Below are positions 54,870 to 64,000 of a stretch of 64,000 nt of DNA, in pieces; positions within the stretch are counted from its first letter, which is position 1; each line of letters opens with the position of its first letter. A model generated the notes under the pieces. The model ran no database searches. It saw nothing but the letters and a program-made list of their open reading frames with translations, and had not been told where the DNA came from. Both the position numbers and the translations under genes were made by a program. The stretch comes from Oscarella lobularis. Lineage: Eukaryota; Porifera; Homoscleromorpha; Homosclerophorida; Oscarellidae. The stretch is from the NCBI RefSeq assembly GCF_947507565.1, contig NC_089180.1, forward strand, positions 3,038,001 to 3,102,000. Direction: 5' to 3'.

Positions 54870-57495
54870 ATTCCATTCTGCGAGAGCGGTCAAGGACCGT
54901 GCGTTCTTCTTCTTTTCACGACAAATGCACCAAATGGTACTTGGGGGGTGTTAGTTTATCGACGTGGAGCAGTTCTAACCCCTTTCGCTTATTCAGGCTT
55001 CGCTCTACTTGCGTTCTTTCTGTCGATTCGCGTGTTACTATAAGCGTCCTGCTCCTTCTTGCAAATTCTTTCGTGATGAGTGAACGTGCAGCAATGCTTT
55101 CACACATTGAACTAGGATATCTTGTTGCCGATGCCTTTGGCGATCAAGTGTCTCGAATAAGAGCTAAACGAAAACGAGAACTAGATGCCAGTGGTAAGCA
55201 ATGTGAGTATCAGTACCAAGGGCTGTCGCTCAGAGAGCCTGCAGCGCCTGGCCATGTATACAAGTATCGTTGTCGATCTTGGAGAACCTCCAACACCAGC
55301 TTTCCAGTTTATATTCCCAAGTCAAAGAGGAAAGACAGGCGAAAGAAGCACTAAGCGTTAAGCTTGGCTTTGCTTCGACATCTTATGAAGTTGCGAGGAC
55401 AAGAGATGCGTGTGCTGTTGAAGCTGAAGTCAGTCAGCTAGTGGCTCAGCAAGTGGCTCTTGAAAGAAGCAGAACGCTGTCTTCTATTCGTGAAATATGC
55501 GACGCGGAGCTGGACAAACTGGGCCAGAGCACCGGCTGTTTCAAATTGACTGCTGACGTTGCTGATTCCTTGACAGGTTTCAGCATATCAGAAATACAGT
55601 CCTGCTGCAAAACAGTCGCGCCTCTTCTGACACACATTCTTTCCATCGGTGATAGTGAGCCTAATCGTGGCTCTGTAGTTGTGCGCGAACTTCGATGCGT
55701 GACTTTAATGTCTGTGCTGGCAAAGCAGAAGGGAATGCGGCTGCTTATGTTTCAGCTACTGCTCAGCTTGATGTGCTTTGCAAGGGCCGTATCGAGGCCT
55801 GTTCTGGACACTCTGAATCGTGTTGGGATCTGCATGAGTTATCAACGAACTTTAGATTGGCTGAAGGAAATCGCCAAGAAAACTACAACCGAGCACCAAT
55901 TGGAAAAAGGCCAATGGTTACTAGTTTATGACAATGTGAATTTTCAGAAGAAAATTCGACATGAACGTTTGGGAAGGAAAGGAGAATCATGGAACTTTAC
56001 GAGTCGTCTGGCTGTAAAGATTGATCGTCTGCCTCCAGCTGATTTGGTAGCCAAGGGAAATAAGCCACAGTGCTCGCGATCTTCTCTATTACCGGAATCA
56101 ATACTGCCATCCGACGAGGACGAGGATGCGTTTTTCAGAAGATGCATTGGCGAAATAAAAATTGTTATGGTAAAGTATTTCGAAGGACTTTTGCATCAGG
56201 TTGCGGACAGTCGCAGTCACCAGTCGTCGCAGAAAAGCACAATTCTTCCACTATCACTAATGCAGACTGACGAGAGTGTTATCGACAATAATATTGACAT
56301 TCTTCTGAACTCTGCCAAAATTCTGTCATGGACAGGGTCTGAGGATCACTGCGTTGTTGGTGATCAAGCCACATGCACTACAATTAGAGGTGCAAAAAGA
56401 CGGCGCATTGACGATTGCAATTGCTTGCAACGGCTGGAGTGGGTTAATGAAAGCCCGGGAGACTTCCACTTCTTATGGGAGTGCCTTCGTGTCATATTTC
56501 TTTCGCATTGGGGCTCAGTTGATGACAAAGGTTCTTTGTGTCAAATGAAACATTTGCTAAACAGAAGTCAAGTCGACAAGGACGCTAAAAGGTTTCAACA
56601 GTGTGATGAATTTTTACAGGACGTGCTTGATGCAACACTAGTTTGCGCTCTGACAAGATTTATGGGACTGAGTTCTCCAATCGATGAAATTGAAGTGACA
56701 GAGGGGATGCACCTTGCTTTCATGGAAGACGTTGCACAGAGATTTGTCAGTTCGTTTGTTGCTGTGCCCAGAAACGTTGACGATTCAGAGACAGATCACG
56801 CATTCAATCGACAACGAAGTTTTGTTCACGCAGCGATCCTGTATCGTGATCTTAGAAACGCTATCCGCTACGAGGATGGACCCACAATAGTATCATTATG
56901 GCGTTGGTGGTTAGTGTACTTTGTGGCGACTGGTCGTCACCGATATAGCAGAGAAGCTGCCAACCTACAGGCTAACATAAAAGCCAACTACTCAGAACAA
57001 ATGGCGTACATTGTGACGCATAACCGTACTGTGAACGTTTCTGGAAAGACGGGGAAGGGCAAAGCCATCGACATGTCCATAGAGCATCATAATCTCATTC
57101 TTAAAAATGCTCTGAGAAATTCCGGTTCAAGCGTAACAGAAGAGCATCTGACGACTATCAGTTTAACGTCTCAGTTGCTTCATGATGCAGCAGTGAAGTT
57201 CGACAGAGAAGTGGCTCTTTCAAGTACTCAAAGCCATTCAACTTGTGGTAAAAATGACGACATTCAAGCCATGTTCCAGTTCAGCTTCGACGAAAAGTTG
57301 TGCGAAAAAATTGAGGGGCGCCAATTGAAGTCGAGAAAGAAATACGAGCCAGCTTTTAGTCAAGGAATGCAAAAGTGCATAGGAAAGCAATGGGTGCGGA
57401 AGTATTTGAAAAGTACGGCAAACTTACGCGATATGGATCTCGAAAGAGAGGCGGACGAGACGGATGCCATGAATCTAGACGAATTTTGTGAGTAG
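54863..57495 (+). CDS. DUF6589-type protein of the two-gene transposon
   Basis: The main exon is open from about 55207 to the TAG at 57495. Counting from the TTG at 55270 it gives 741 residues; that TTG is not a likely start. An upstream exon in another frame, starting at ATG 54863 (MADSILRERSR) or ATG 55076 (MSERAAMLSHIELGYLVADA), probably splices in through GTAAGC at 55195 to an acceptor near 55237-55264. Visible features, numbered from 55270, are a coiled N-terminus rich in Glu/Lys, LVYDNVNFQKK near 220, LWRWWLVYFVATGRHRYS near 550, and HNRTVNVSGKTGKGKAID then EHHNL near 584-607. The YDNxNF and NRxVNxxGxxGxxxxxDxxxEHxN signatures are those I associate with DUF6589 proteins of fungi and animals. 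Their function is unknown, and a transposase or nuclease role is inference. The protein ends in a basic then acidic tail (DLEREADETDAMNLDEFCE). Confidence 0.75.
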
Positions 57496-57502
57496 CTCGT
57501 AA

Positions 57503-59207
57503 TCAAATTTTATTAGAAGAATCGCGTAAGACCACTCGTGAAACAGAATTCTCAGGTGAATACTTCCTAATAATATTGAGTATGTCTGCTGCGTATTTCT
57601 TCTGCACCGACAGAGCCAGCAAGTCATCAACTGATGTGATTCCTGAAGCTGCTTTCACTACGTTGTCTACTTGGACTAATGGCATGACGCTATCAAGTCC
57701 TCTCAACCGATACCCGCATTCCCCCTGCTGTTTTCGGAAAAGTAAAATGTTTTCCTTGATGTTTGTCTTAGCTTTAGCTGTTATACGACGAGGCTTCTCT
57801 TTGACAACTTTGGAGCGCATTCTCCTCTCTTCTCCAGCTGAAACAGGATAGACTACAGGAACGGTTCCCTGAGAACAGATACTGCAACATCGACGGGCTT
57901 CTATATCAGGAAGAATTTCATGTGAAGAAAGAATGTTCTTTATCAGAACTTCACGGATGCAAACTTCACCAGAGCAGATAAGTGCCATATCCCGATCAGC
58001 CCTTTTCACTTCTGCAGCACTGAACATCAATTCGCACACGCAATTGACTGACGTTATTCTCCCTCCGCGACCAGAGAGTTGACTGAACATCAATCCTTCC
58101 ACCGGAGGGCCGTACAGGACAACATTTGAAATGTCACCGATGTTCACTCCCATGCCAAAAGCTGAAGTTGCAATAAGAACTCTCATACTTCCAAGTTTGA
58201 AAGACTTCTGTTTTAGGCTTTTTGCTTCGCTGCTCATCGAGGCATGGTAGATACCAACCCAGCTCCTCTTCCACTCATTGTCTCCGTGAAGAGTCTCTTG
58301 AAGACAGGTGAAAATGTTGAAACACGAATCCTTTGTCAAACAGAAGACCAGCGTTTTTGGTACTGTTTCACGCTCGGTCGCCAAGTAAAGAGCATTTGCC
58401 AAATGTCTGAAGTCAATTGGTAAAGACTCCTTTTTGCGAATGGAGTAAAAGATATTCGCTCTGTTCAGAGGCAAGGATATCGTTTTGTAAGGCCACTGTA
58501 CGCCTACATCCTGGCAGATTTGATTTTCCAAGTGAGGCGGAAGGGTCGCTGAAAGTAGCATTATAGGAATTTTAGGAGCCGTGGCTCGAAGATAAGAAAC
58601 GTCCTTATACAGAGGACGAAAATCATCTCCCCATACTCGTATGCAATGGCATTCATCAAAGACAAAGAGGCCAACTTTATCTTTGACATTCTTGGAGAGG
58701 TATGAACGCCAGAATTTGTCACATAACGACTCTGGCGACGTGAACACTATGAATCAGCGTGTCAGGTAATGGAAGTAAATAGCCATTGGTTGCATACGAA
58801 AGGTAAGTTCATTTCGTGAAATTTTATCAACAATTTTTTCATTTTCTTCAGAGCCAATCCTTGATGAGGATAGGCCGTGTTCACGAATTGATTCCATCTA
58901 AAGAATGTTTTGGTATGAAGACCGAATGAAAGATCTACTAAACCTGATCTTCCATTAGAGAAATAAGAGGACTAACTAATAAAACCAATTTTTCTAGACA
59001 CATAGAAGCCAGCAGATAGCACATCGATTTTCCTCCTGATGTGGCCATTTTCACGACGACGTCTCGTCCGTTCAGGACTGCATTTGCGGCTTCAAATTGG
59101 CCAGGCCGAAATTCGCTATGGCCAAGCTTATTCAAAGCAACCCTTACATCAGGTCCGTGGTTGCTGCAAGCAACCGGACGAATAGCTAAATTCGTACTAG
59201 CCGCCAT
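57503..59207 (-). CDS. RecQ-family DNA helicase of the two-gene transposon
   Basis: Three exons: 59207-58944, 58897-58798 and 58746-57503. Introns of 46 and 51 bp have GT..AG ends and keep the frame (…NELTF/LFTSPESL). The product is 535 residues. Motifs in order are EFRPGQFEAAN (motif 0, 32-42), MATSGGKS (Walker A, 54-61), LLVSPLISLMEDQ (Ia), DECHCIRVWGDDFRP (II with the RecQ WGxDFRPxY, 152-166), LLSATLPP (III), TLVFCLTKD (IV), GMGVNIGDI (V, about 319) and QLSGRGGR (VI, about 347). A short Cys-containing zinc-like region (RRCCSICS) follows. There is no HRDC domain. ATP-driven DNA unwinding is expected; Walker A and B and the arginine finger are intact. Domestic RecQ genes are longer, so this is best seen as the transposon's own helicase. 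Confidence 0.85.
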
Positions 59208-59470
59208 CGAAGCCCCTAGAAGCCCGTATGTGGAAGGATCCTTATTGGGGAGCTCGTTTGCGAACAGTCGCTTCGAATGGGTGCAGAGACGTACGTAGAA
59301 GAGTAAAACGTCGATCTATTACTGAAAGAACGCCGATTGCGGCGTGTAGAGCAACGGTTCCCCTACGTCATAGTAGGAGGGGTTTGAGGTGTGAAAGGGG
59401 AGGTACAGTACCAGACCCTTTCTCGCCGGTTGCGGAGCATCCGGGACCGAGAAAGGGTCTGGGTAAGAGG
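59201..59470 (-). repeat. Right terminal inverted repeat of the two-gene transposon
   Basis: Partner of 54600-54869. Here the tip hairpin is complete: AGACCCTTTCTCG..CGAGAAAGGGTCT when read inward. The inner edge contains the RecQ start codon. Confidence 0.88.
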
Positions 59471-59474
59471 CTAG

Positions 59475-59667
59475 ACTTTCCCTGACCCGTAGTCATGCGT
59501 ACAACGACGTCTCTGCCAAGAACTGCTGAAGTGATGGCTTCTAGCTGTCCCTGGCGAAATGCAAAGTGATGAAAGACGTTTCTAAGTATGTCGGTGGCCC
59601 TCTCGGAAATAGCTTCGGGCTCCAGCATTACCGCACTCGCATTTGAAACCATTATTAACGCACGCAC
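59475..59667 (-). pseudogene. N-terminus of a second RecQ-type helicase, cut at Walker A
   Basis: On minus it reads MVSNASAVMLEPEAISERAT, DILRNVFHHFAFRQGQLEAI and TSAVLGRDVVVRMTTGQGKS, that is RecQ motif 0 and Walker A. It differs from the neighbouring transposon helicase at many positions. Immediately after the Walker A serine the sequence becomes the transposon end. The remainder is not found on the other side of the transposon at 54.6 kb, so it was lost or lies elsewhere. Confidence 0.78.
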
Positions 59668-60738
59668 GGACTAACATTGTCACAAAGGCGACAGTTACAG
59701 CAGCCCATCCTTGTCACCTAATTACCAAGGCGGTAATCTATACCTTTAAAGCCCAAACGACGCCATTGCCGATACGGGACCGGGCGCCACGTGATCGCCC
59801 TCGATAATTTTACGGTGCCGTCGCGTTCCCCCCGTGACCTGCCGGGACCGCGCGGCGATGACGGCGATGCCCCACCGCGAACGGGCGCCGTCGAACAGCC
59901 TGCACTAGCCCGTCGCTCGGCTTACGCGCTCTTAGTATGCGTAGCTTCGAGCGTACGCCCGAGAAAGGCCCCGCCGAGAAAGGCCCTCAGTAGGCCTCAA
60001 GCGGTCGCACCACAATGGCCTGCGGAGCGTTGGGCGCCGCAGTGAAGCCATTGCCGACAGATTTTGGTGATGTTAAAGGGACGTCGGAAAATCATATCTG
60101 TCAAGTTTATTCCGCTTTGAATAAATTGTAACAGACCTGATTAACCAAACCGCCCTTCACACCAGAAAAGGCCTAGGCGTCTTTCGTGTAGCCTCTTCTA
60201 CAGATCTAGCGAACGCCCCAAAAGAACCTGCGGAGCGTTAGTACGCGGGCGCCGCTATGAAATCATCGCCGTCAAATTCCGGTTATGATTAAAGGACGTC
60301 GGAGATTCATAACCGTCAAATTTATTTCGCTGCGAATAAATTATAACAGAAGTGATTGGCCGACGCGCCCTTCGCTGCCTCAATCAATCAAACGCCAGAA
60401 AATAGCCTCTAAAGCGGTAGCGGGCGCCTTAGTGGAATCAGTCCCGGCAAAGTCCGGTCATGATTACAGAGCGTAGAAAAATCTTTTTGTGAAATTTATT
60501 AGGTTGTAAAGGGACCTCGGAAAACTCTTGTGAATAAATTATTACGTTTAAACTGACGTCGGTAAATCCCGTGTTTCAGATATCGAAACCTTAATTTACG
60601 GGTTCGATATTAAAATTATTTGATTTATACACCAGTAACCATACCTTTGGCTCCAGGTATAATAACTTAATTAGCAGTGAAAGATTTGCCAGAAAATGAA
60701 AATTCCCTACCCGTGCGAAGCACGGGTACAGCAGCTAG
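59668..60738 (+). mobile_element. Helitron (family 2) with internal tandem repeats; 3' end defined
   Basis: The 3' end is a perfect 9-bp stem TACCCGTGC-GAA-GCACGGGTA (60708-60728), six bases, then CTAG at 60735-60738 followed by T. This is the canonical Helitron 3' signature. Upstream, three to four degenerate units of about 170-220 bp share CGCCGTCAAATTCCGGT-, GGACGTCGGA- and GAATAAATTATAACAGA-like blocks (about 60047, 60267 and 60440). No coding. The 5' end (TC after A) could not be fixed; 59668 is only an outer guess. Confidence 0.65.
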
Positions 60739-60794
60739 TCTTTTCTATTAGCAGAGTGATCACGTGGATACTCGGGTCGACACGTGGTCTATGA

Positions 60795-60916
60795 CGCAGA
60801 CGAGTGATCCCAGGCCCTCCGAGCAGTGAGAGCCGCCGCGCCCCCAAACCTCGCGCGCTAAGCCCAACGAATACTCTCGCGAACTGCTCGGAGGGCCTGG
60901 CTTGCGAGGCTAGATT
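60795..60916. mobile_element. Small hairpin element, CCAGGCCC family
   Basis: CCCAGGCCCTCCGAGCAGTG at 60810 pairs with ACTGCTCGGAGGGCCTGG at 60881-60898, followed by CTTGCGAGGCTAG. Read on minus the end is CTAGCCTCGCAAGCCAGGCC, the same terminal layout as the 54.6-kb transposon and the 21.4-kb foldback element. Confidence 0.68.
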
Positions 60917-61650
60917 TCTCTGTGTTCGTAAGGAATATACACTTGTACGGAAGGTGAGAAACTTCTTATTGACCGATGGTTTATCCACCAAAGTATCAGA
61001 GTCCTAAATTTCAGCCTGTTTTCTTGCCTTAGTAGAGTTTGTCAATGCGTCCAATTTACTGTGCGCAAATTATTTAACATATCGCTATTGCTCGGGTGTA
61101 GGAACGAGAATCAACTGACGAAAGAGGTATCTAATATCGCTGTTTTGGAAAACACGCTTTTCGATGTGAAACTCTGTTAGCGATACGTCCGTTTTTTGTT
61201 AGGTATGAGGCTAAATATTTTGCACTTTGGGTTTATTATATAGTTGTGGTCCAGGTATCGATCTCTTTGAGTGGCCGACGCAAATTTCTTTCGTGCTGCT
61301 GCGGCAGGTACGGACTCAATTTCCGTCCTTAACAAGCAGAAAGAGCAAAGGTAACGGAGGAAAAGTCGTCGTATGGCTTCGAGGTGCTAGATTTACTATG
61401 CATGTGTCGATGTTTGACCCACAGTAATGCCATGAAGACTCGTTTTGGCTAAAGGCAATACTGGATCGTCATATCCGCACATCAGTTGAGGATCGCCTTC
61501 TTCCAAAAAGCCCTAGGAAACAGAGTCAGAGTCCCGTGAATATGTGAAAAGACACTTTAAACTAGTCTAGCGCAGATAAATTTTGATCACGTGACAAAGA
61601 AAAATATTTTCTTTAGAGACTGCGCCACCAATGGTGTTGACAATCAGCCG
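60917..61650. other. No supported gene
   Basis: Short frames only; possibly intronic or intergenic sequence ahead of the leishmanolysin-like fragment. Confidence 0.35.
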
Positions 61651-61654
61651 ACGC

Positions 61655-62068
61655 ATTGCAAACGCACGCTATTCGATCTGGTTGCTCTTCTGTAACACAA
61701 TGTGGCACTGTTCAAGTTCAGGCGGATCATTTACAGGTACCTCTTTAATTAGATAATAAGTATTTATTAATTTCTTTTCTTCTAGGCGTGTTATAGTTGT
61801 TTGAGAGGTAAGCGCAGTTGTGAGCAAGAATCCGGGAGCGTTGCTGGGGCTGGAGTAGCAAGTACGTACAGTATGAGACACTCTCAGATTAATAATTATT
61901 GATTTTTTAGATTCCGATTATTTTCTCTATGTGTCTTCGAAGCAGACAGCGGAAAACGTCGCTTATGCTGGTCATTGTCAACAGGATCTTGCTACACAGA
62001 TAGGTGAGGGAGGGGGTGTCTTCTAAGGGACCTCTATGTGATTTTTAGACCTGTTTTTGGATTTATTA
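61655..62068 (+). pseudogene. LMLN: Leishmanolysin-like (invadolysin) metallopeptidase fragment
   Basis: Exon to 61736 gives AIRSGCSSVTQCGTVQVQAD HLQ. A 22-bp exon at 61786-61807 gives ACYSCLR. Exon 61911-62004 gives SDYFLYVSSKQTAENVAYAG then HCQQDLATQ. Exon 62049-62068 gives RPVFGFI. The order VP-x-HL-x-AC..C, then D-x-x-LYVS..AYAxHCQQ..DRPVxGxI, is that of M8 peptidases before the HEXXH region. A two-base CA insertion at about 61996 breaks the frame. A Helitron fragment follows immediately at 62069, and the catalytic part is absent. Introns have GT..AG ends. Confidence 0.7.
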
Positions 62069-62275
62069 CTAGAGAATGATGGCCCGGTGTTCACCGTGTT
62101 GCCATCATGCAGAGCCTCCCATCGCTTACCGTACGCGAGTGCATAACATAGTGTGACGTCATAGTTTTTATGCTGTCACATATTCACGTTGTCATTACAG
62201 CCGTTAGCTACTACTAGTACAGCTCAGTCCTACCTACATACTGTAAATACAGTACTTGCATTATCTTTATCATGA
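62069..62275 (-). mobile_element. Helitron family 1, 3' end, minus orientation
   Basis: CTAG at 62069-62072, preceded by A (T on the element strand), then the same hairpin and about 170 bp nearly identical to 39926-40130. It stops abruptly near 62265, so it is a truncated copy. It sits at the end of an exon of the leishmanolysin-like fragment. Confidence 0.82.
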
Positions 62276-62952
62276 TCTCATACATCTATGCCGGCAGGGC
62301 GGACTTTCAAATACGCATGCTCTGCTAACAATGACTAATGGGCCAATAGCATTCTATTAAGACCCTCCCACAGAAAATGGCCTCGGATAAGGTCAATTCG
62401 AACCGGATAATTTTGCAAATCAAAGCCTTACTAAATATTCTTTCATATGAGATCGACGCGTTTTTTTTTCGAGAGGACGTCAATTGAGTACTACGCCTCT
62501 GAAATTGAACAACGCGCTCATATAACGATAACAGCTACATATGTTACTGCGTTTACACATATGTACAGTACCACCGTCACAACGTGGCTTAGGATAGGGT
62601 CCTCCATCAGGTTTTCACAAATCGAAGCTTTGAAAATACGCTTTGATTTGAGTTTTACCGTATTAGGGGATTTTTAGAGGGCGAGATTGCGTACGTTTCA
62701 CTTGACTTTCAAAGCCACGATAATGCCATTACCGATTTGCACCTTATCTCAGAGCTACGTTCCAAAATTACCGCATAGCAAGAATAGAAGGGATCTATTT
62801 TTCCGTTTATGGAGTCTGGTATTTCAGCTGAGTCCCGGAGCGCGCGCAGACCCCACGTCATTGAACGTCATTGAAAGGACCCGGATGACCCATTGAACGT
62901 TCGTCCTCACTCACTCCGAAAACGCTAGCAGAAGACCGATTCAGCACCAAAG
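62276..62952. other. No supported gene; possible 5' flank of the kinase
   Basis: No confident exon is visible for the missing N-terminus of the polo-like kinase. Confidence 0.35.
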
Positions 62953-64000
62953 ATGGACGGCAAAGTGAGTCTCAGCTCTAGCAGAAGTAGCGTAGCGAAG
63001 GCGCCAACGATTCACCGCCGTCTCCGCGTGCGCGCCTTCACAGGTCGGTTTCGCGCGCTGCTACGAACTGAAGGACATGACAACGAAGGAAGTATTCGCC
63101 GAAAAGATCGTCTCGAAGAGCCGCTCATCGAAACAGCGTCAGAAAGAAGAGGTTCGACGAGCGTATCCTCGCGCGGGGCCTCACTTCGAAACGTTCTTTC
63201 GCGTTCTAGATGTCGATGGAGATTGCGGTCCATCGAAGTCTCAATCACGAGAACATCGTCGGCTTTCGCGGCTACTTCGAAGACTCCGAAAACGTTTACG
63301 TTCTTCTAAGAGTGAGTTGACCCCGCCCATTTTTTCCTAGTGTAAGTATTTGATTTTCAGTCTTTGATGGAGTTGCATAAGCGACGGCGCGTTCTAACCG
63401 AAGCGGAAGCTCGATACTACATGAAACTCGGATGCCAATATTTGCACGGCGTCAAAGTCATACATCGCGATTTGAAACTTGGCAACATATTTCTCGACGG
63501 TCGACGGATTGATAGTGAAAATCGGCGATTTTGGACTCGCAGCAAAAATCGACTACGAAGGAGAAAGAAAGAGGTACAACAAATAAATTCATAGAAAAAT
63601 TTAATTATAGGCATGTGTATATAGGACCTTATGTGGGACTCCAAATTATATTGCCCCGGAGCTATAGTGATTAAGACGGGGCACAGCTGCGAAGTTGATT
63701 TGTGGTCTATAGGATGTATAATGTAAGTTACATAGGCAGGGAATGTAATAGTATCCTTATTATCTTTTATTCTAGGTACACTCTCCTCGTTGGAAAGCCC
63801 CCCTTTGAGACGAAATCCCTCAAGGAGACCTATTTGCCGCGTATCAAACGAAACGACTATTTTATTCCGCCCAAAGTGTCGCCTGCAGCACAGTCACTCA
63901 TCGTCCGACTCCTCCGTTTGATCTGTCCTCCGCCGGCTTCGCGCCGACTCGACTTCCGCTCAGCTGTTTGACGATGGCACGAGAAGAAAACGGCTACTTC
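62953..64000 (+). pseudogene. PLK1: Polo-like kinase 1 kinase domain, damaged
   Basis: Readable exons are ATG 62953 MDGK, then GT..AG to VGFARCYELKDMTTKEVFAE and KIVSKSR..KQRQKEE (about 63041-63160). Next come MEIAVHRSLNHENIVGFRGY and FEDSENVYVLL (about 63216-63309), [20 protein letters not shown] and [18 protein letters not shown] (63361 on), and [20 protein letters not shown] (shifted frame). [30 protein letters not shown] and [20 protein letters not shown] follow. HRDLK, DFG and APE identify a PLK mitotic Ser/Thr kinase. Defects: the start of the domain is missing, residues are lost after VYVLL and after RYYMK, a frameshift lies before LIVKIGDFG, stops follow APE, and the C-lobe end is garbled. 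No polo-box is reached before the window ends, so the rest is unseen. Confidence 0.82.

Larger units (their letters stand above)
54600..59470. mobile_element. Two-gene transposon: DUF6589-type protein plus RecQ helicase
   Basis: The 4.87-kb element is bounded by inverted repeats of about 270 bp. It carries two genes pointing at each other, with stop codons at 57495 (+) and 57503 (-). Both start just inside or at the inner edge of the repeats. It lies inside another RecQ-type helicase gene, which is cut at 59475. A run of about 15 G precedes the left end, and I see no clear target duplication. The outer tip reads TAGCCTCTTACCCAGACCC on the right side. Both genes are open over most of their length, so this copy may be recently active. 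I know of DUF6589 proteins and RecQ-like genes being abundant in some animals and fungi. I cannot say from memory that this exact element is described. Confidence 0.8.

Noticed and set aside
54321-54876. Minus-strand frames over the PKA fragment and the left TIR
   Set aside because: No motif; shadows of the + strand exon and of the inverted repeat.
59368-59667. One continuous RecQ protein running from 59667 into the transposon helicase
   Set aside because: The frame passes through the transposon tip, and the second helicase begins with its own start and motif 0. Two Walker A motifs would result.
1-64000. tRNA or rRNA genes
   Set aside because: I looked for cloverleaf-like boxes and rRNA core sequences by eye and found none convincing. 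A covariance-model scan would be decisive.

Overview
This is a repeat-dominated stretch of a eukaryotic, almost certainly animal, genome. Introns are short (about 45-110 bp, GT..AG). Recognisable gene pieces encode metazoan or widely conserved proteins: talin rod, calcium-binding EGF repeats, polo-like kinase, PKA type II regulatory subunit, CCT/TCP-1 chaperonin and a leishmanolysin-like (invadolysin) peptidase. The transposon mix (hAT, Ginger/KRBA2-like, pogo/Tigger, Helitron, Tc1-like MITE, Ty3, DIRS/Ngaro, CR1/L2-like LINE) fits a marine invertebrate. A sponge or another early-branching animal is my best guess, as inference only.

Layout. 0.5-30 kb: decayed transposons. These are an interrupted hAT-like transposase (0.5-2.7 kb), a Ginger-like transposase (4.6-5.9 kb, its 3' part repeated at 27.9-28.5 kb), Ty3 and tyrosine-recombinase scraps, a Helitron PIF1-helicase fragment (18.5-19.1 kb), a 0.7-kb foldback element (21.4-22.1 kb), a deleted pogo/Tigger element (28.5-29.4 kb) and a zinc-finger transposase N-terminus (29.5-30.1 kb). 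30.2-35.8 kb: two head-to-tail copies of a DIRS/Ngaro tyrosine-recombinase retrotransposon on the minus strand. 35.8-45.1 kb: Helitron 3' ends in both orientations enclose a CCT1 exon and other gene-like exons (35.9-39.9 kb). They are followed by a head-to-tail Helitron array of about five units (41.1-45.1 kb), into which a Tc1-like MITE had inserted. 45.7-49.1 kb: a broken LINE whose RT frame runs into a 21-bp minisatellite, then a cluster of 20-bp hairpins.

49.4-54.3 kb and 61.7-64 kb: broken pieces of at least seven host-type genes. They keep introns and splice sites but carry frameshifts, stops and missing ends. They are interleaved with exon-like tandem repeats and a telomere-like GGATTA tract.

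54.6-59.5 kb holds the most interesting object: an apparently intact two-gene transposon. Terminal inverted repeats of about 270 bp flank two convergent genes whose stop codons nearly touch. One encodes a DUF6589-type protein of about 740 residues or more, and the other a three-exon RecQ-family helicase of 535 residues. The element sits inside a second RecQ-type gene, cut at its Walker A motif. Its outer ends (TAGCCTC..CCAGACCC plus a hairpin) match those of several small non-autonomous elements elsewhere in the window. This suggests a family mobilised by the same proteins. Its long open frames, next to heavily frameshifted host fragments in the same sequence, argue that it is young and that the breaks elsewhere are real decay rather than read error.
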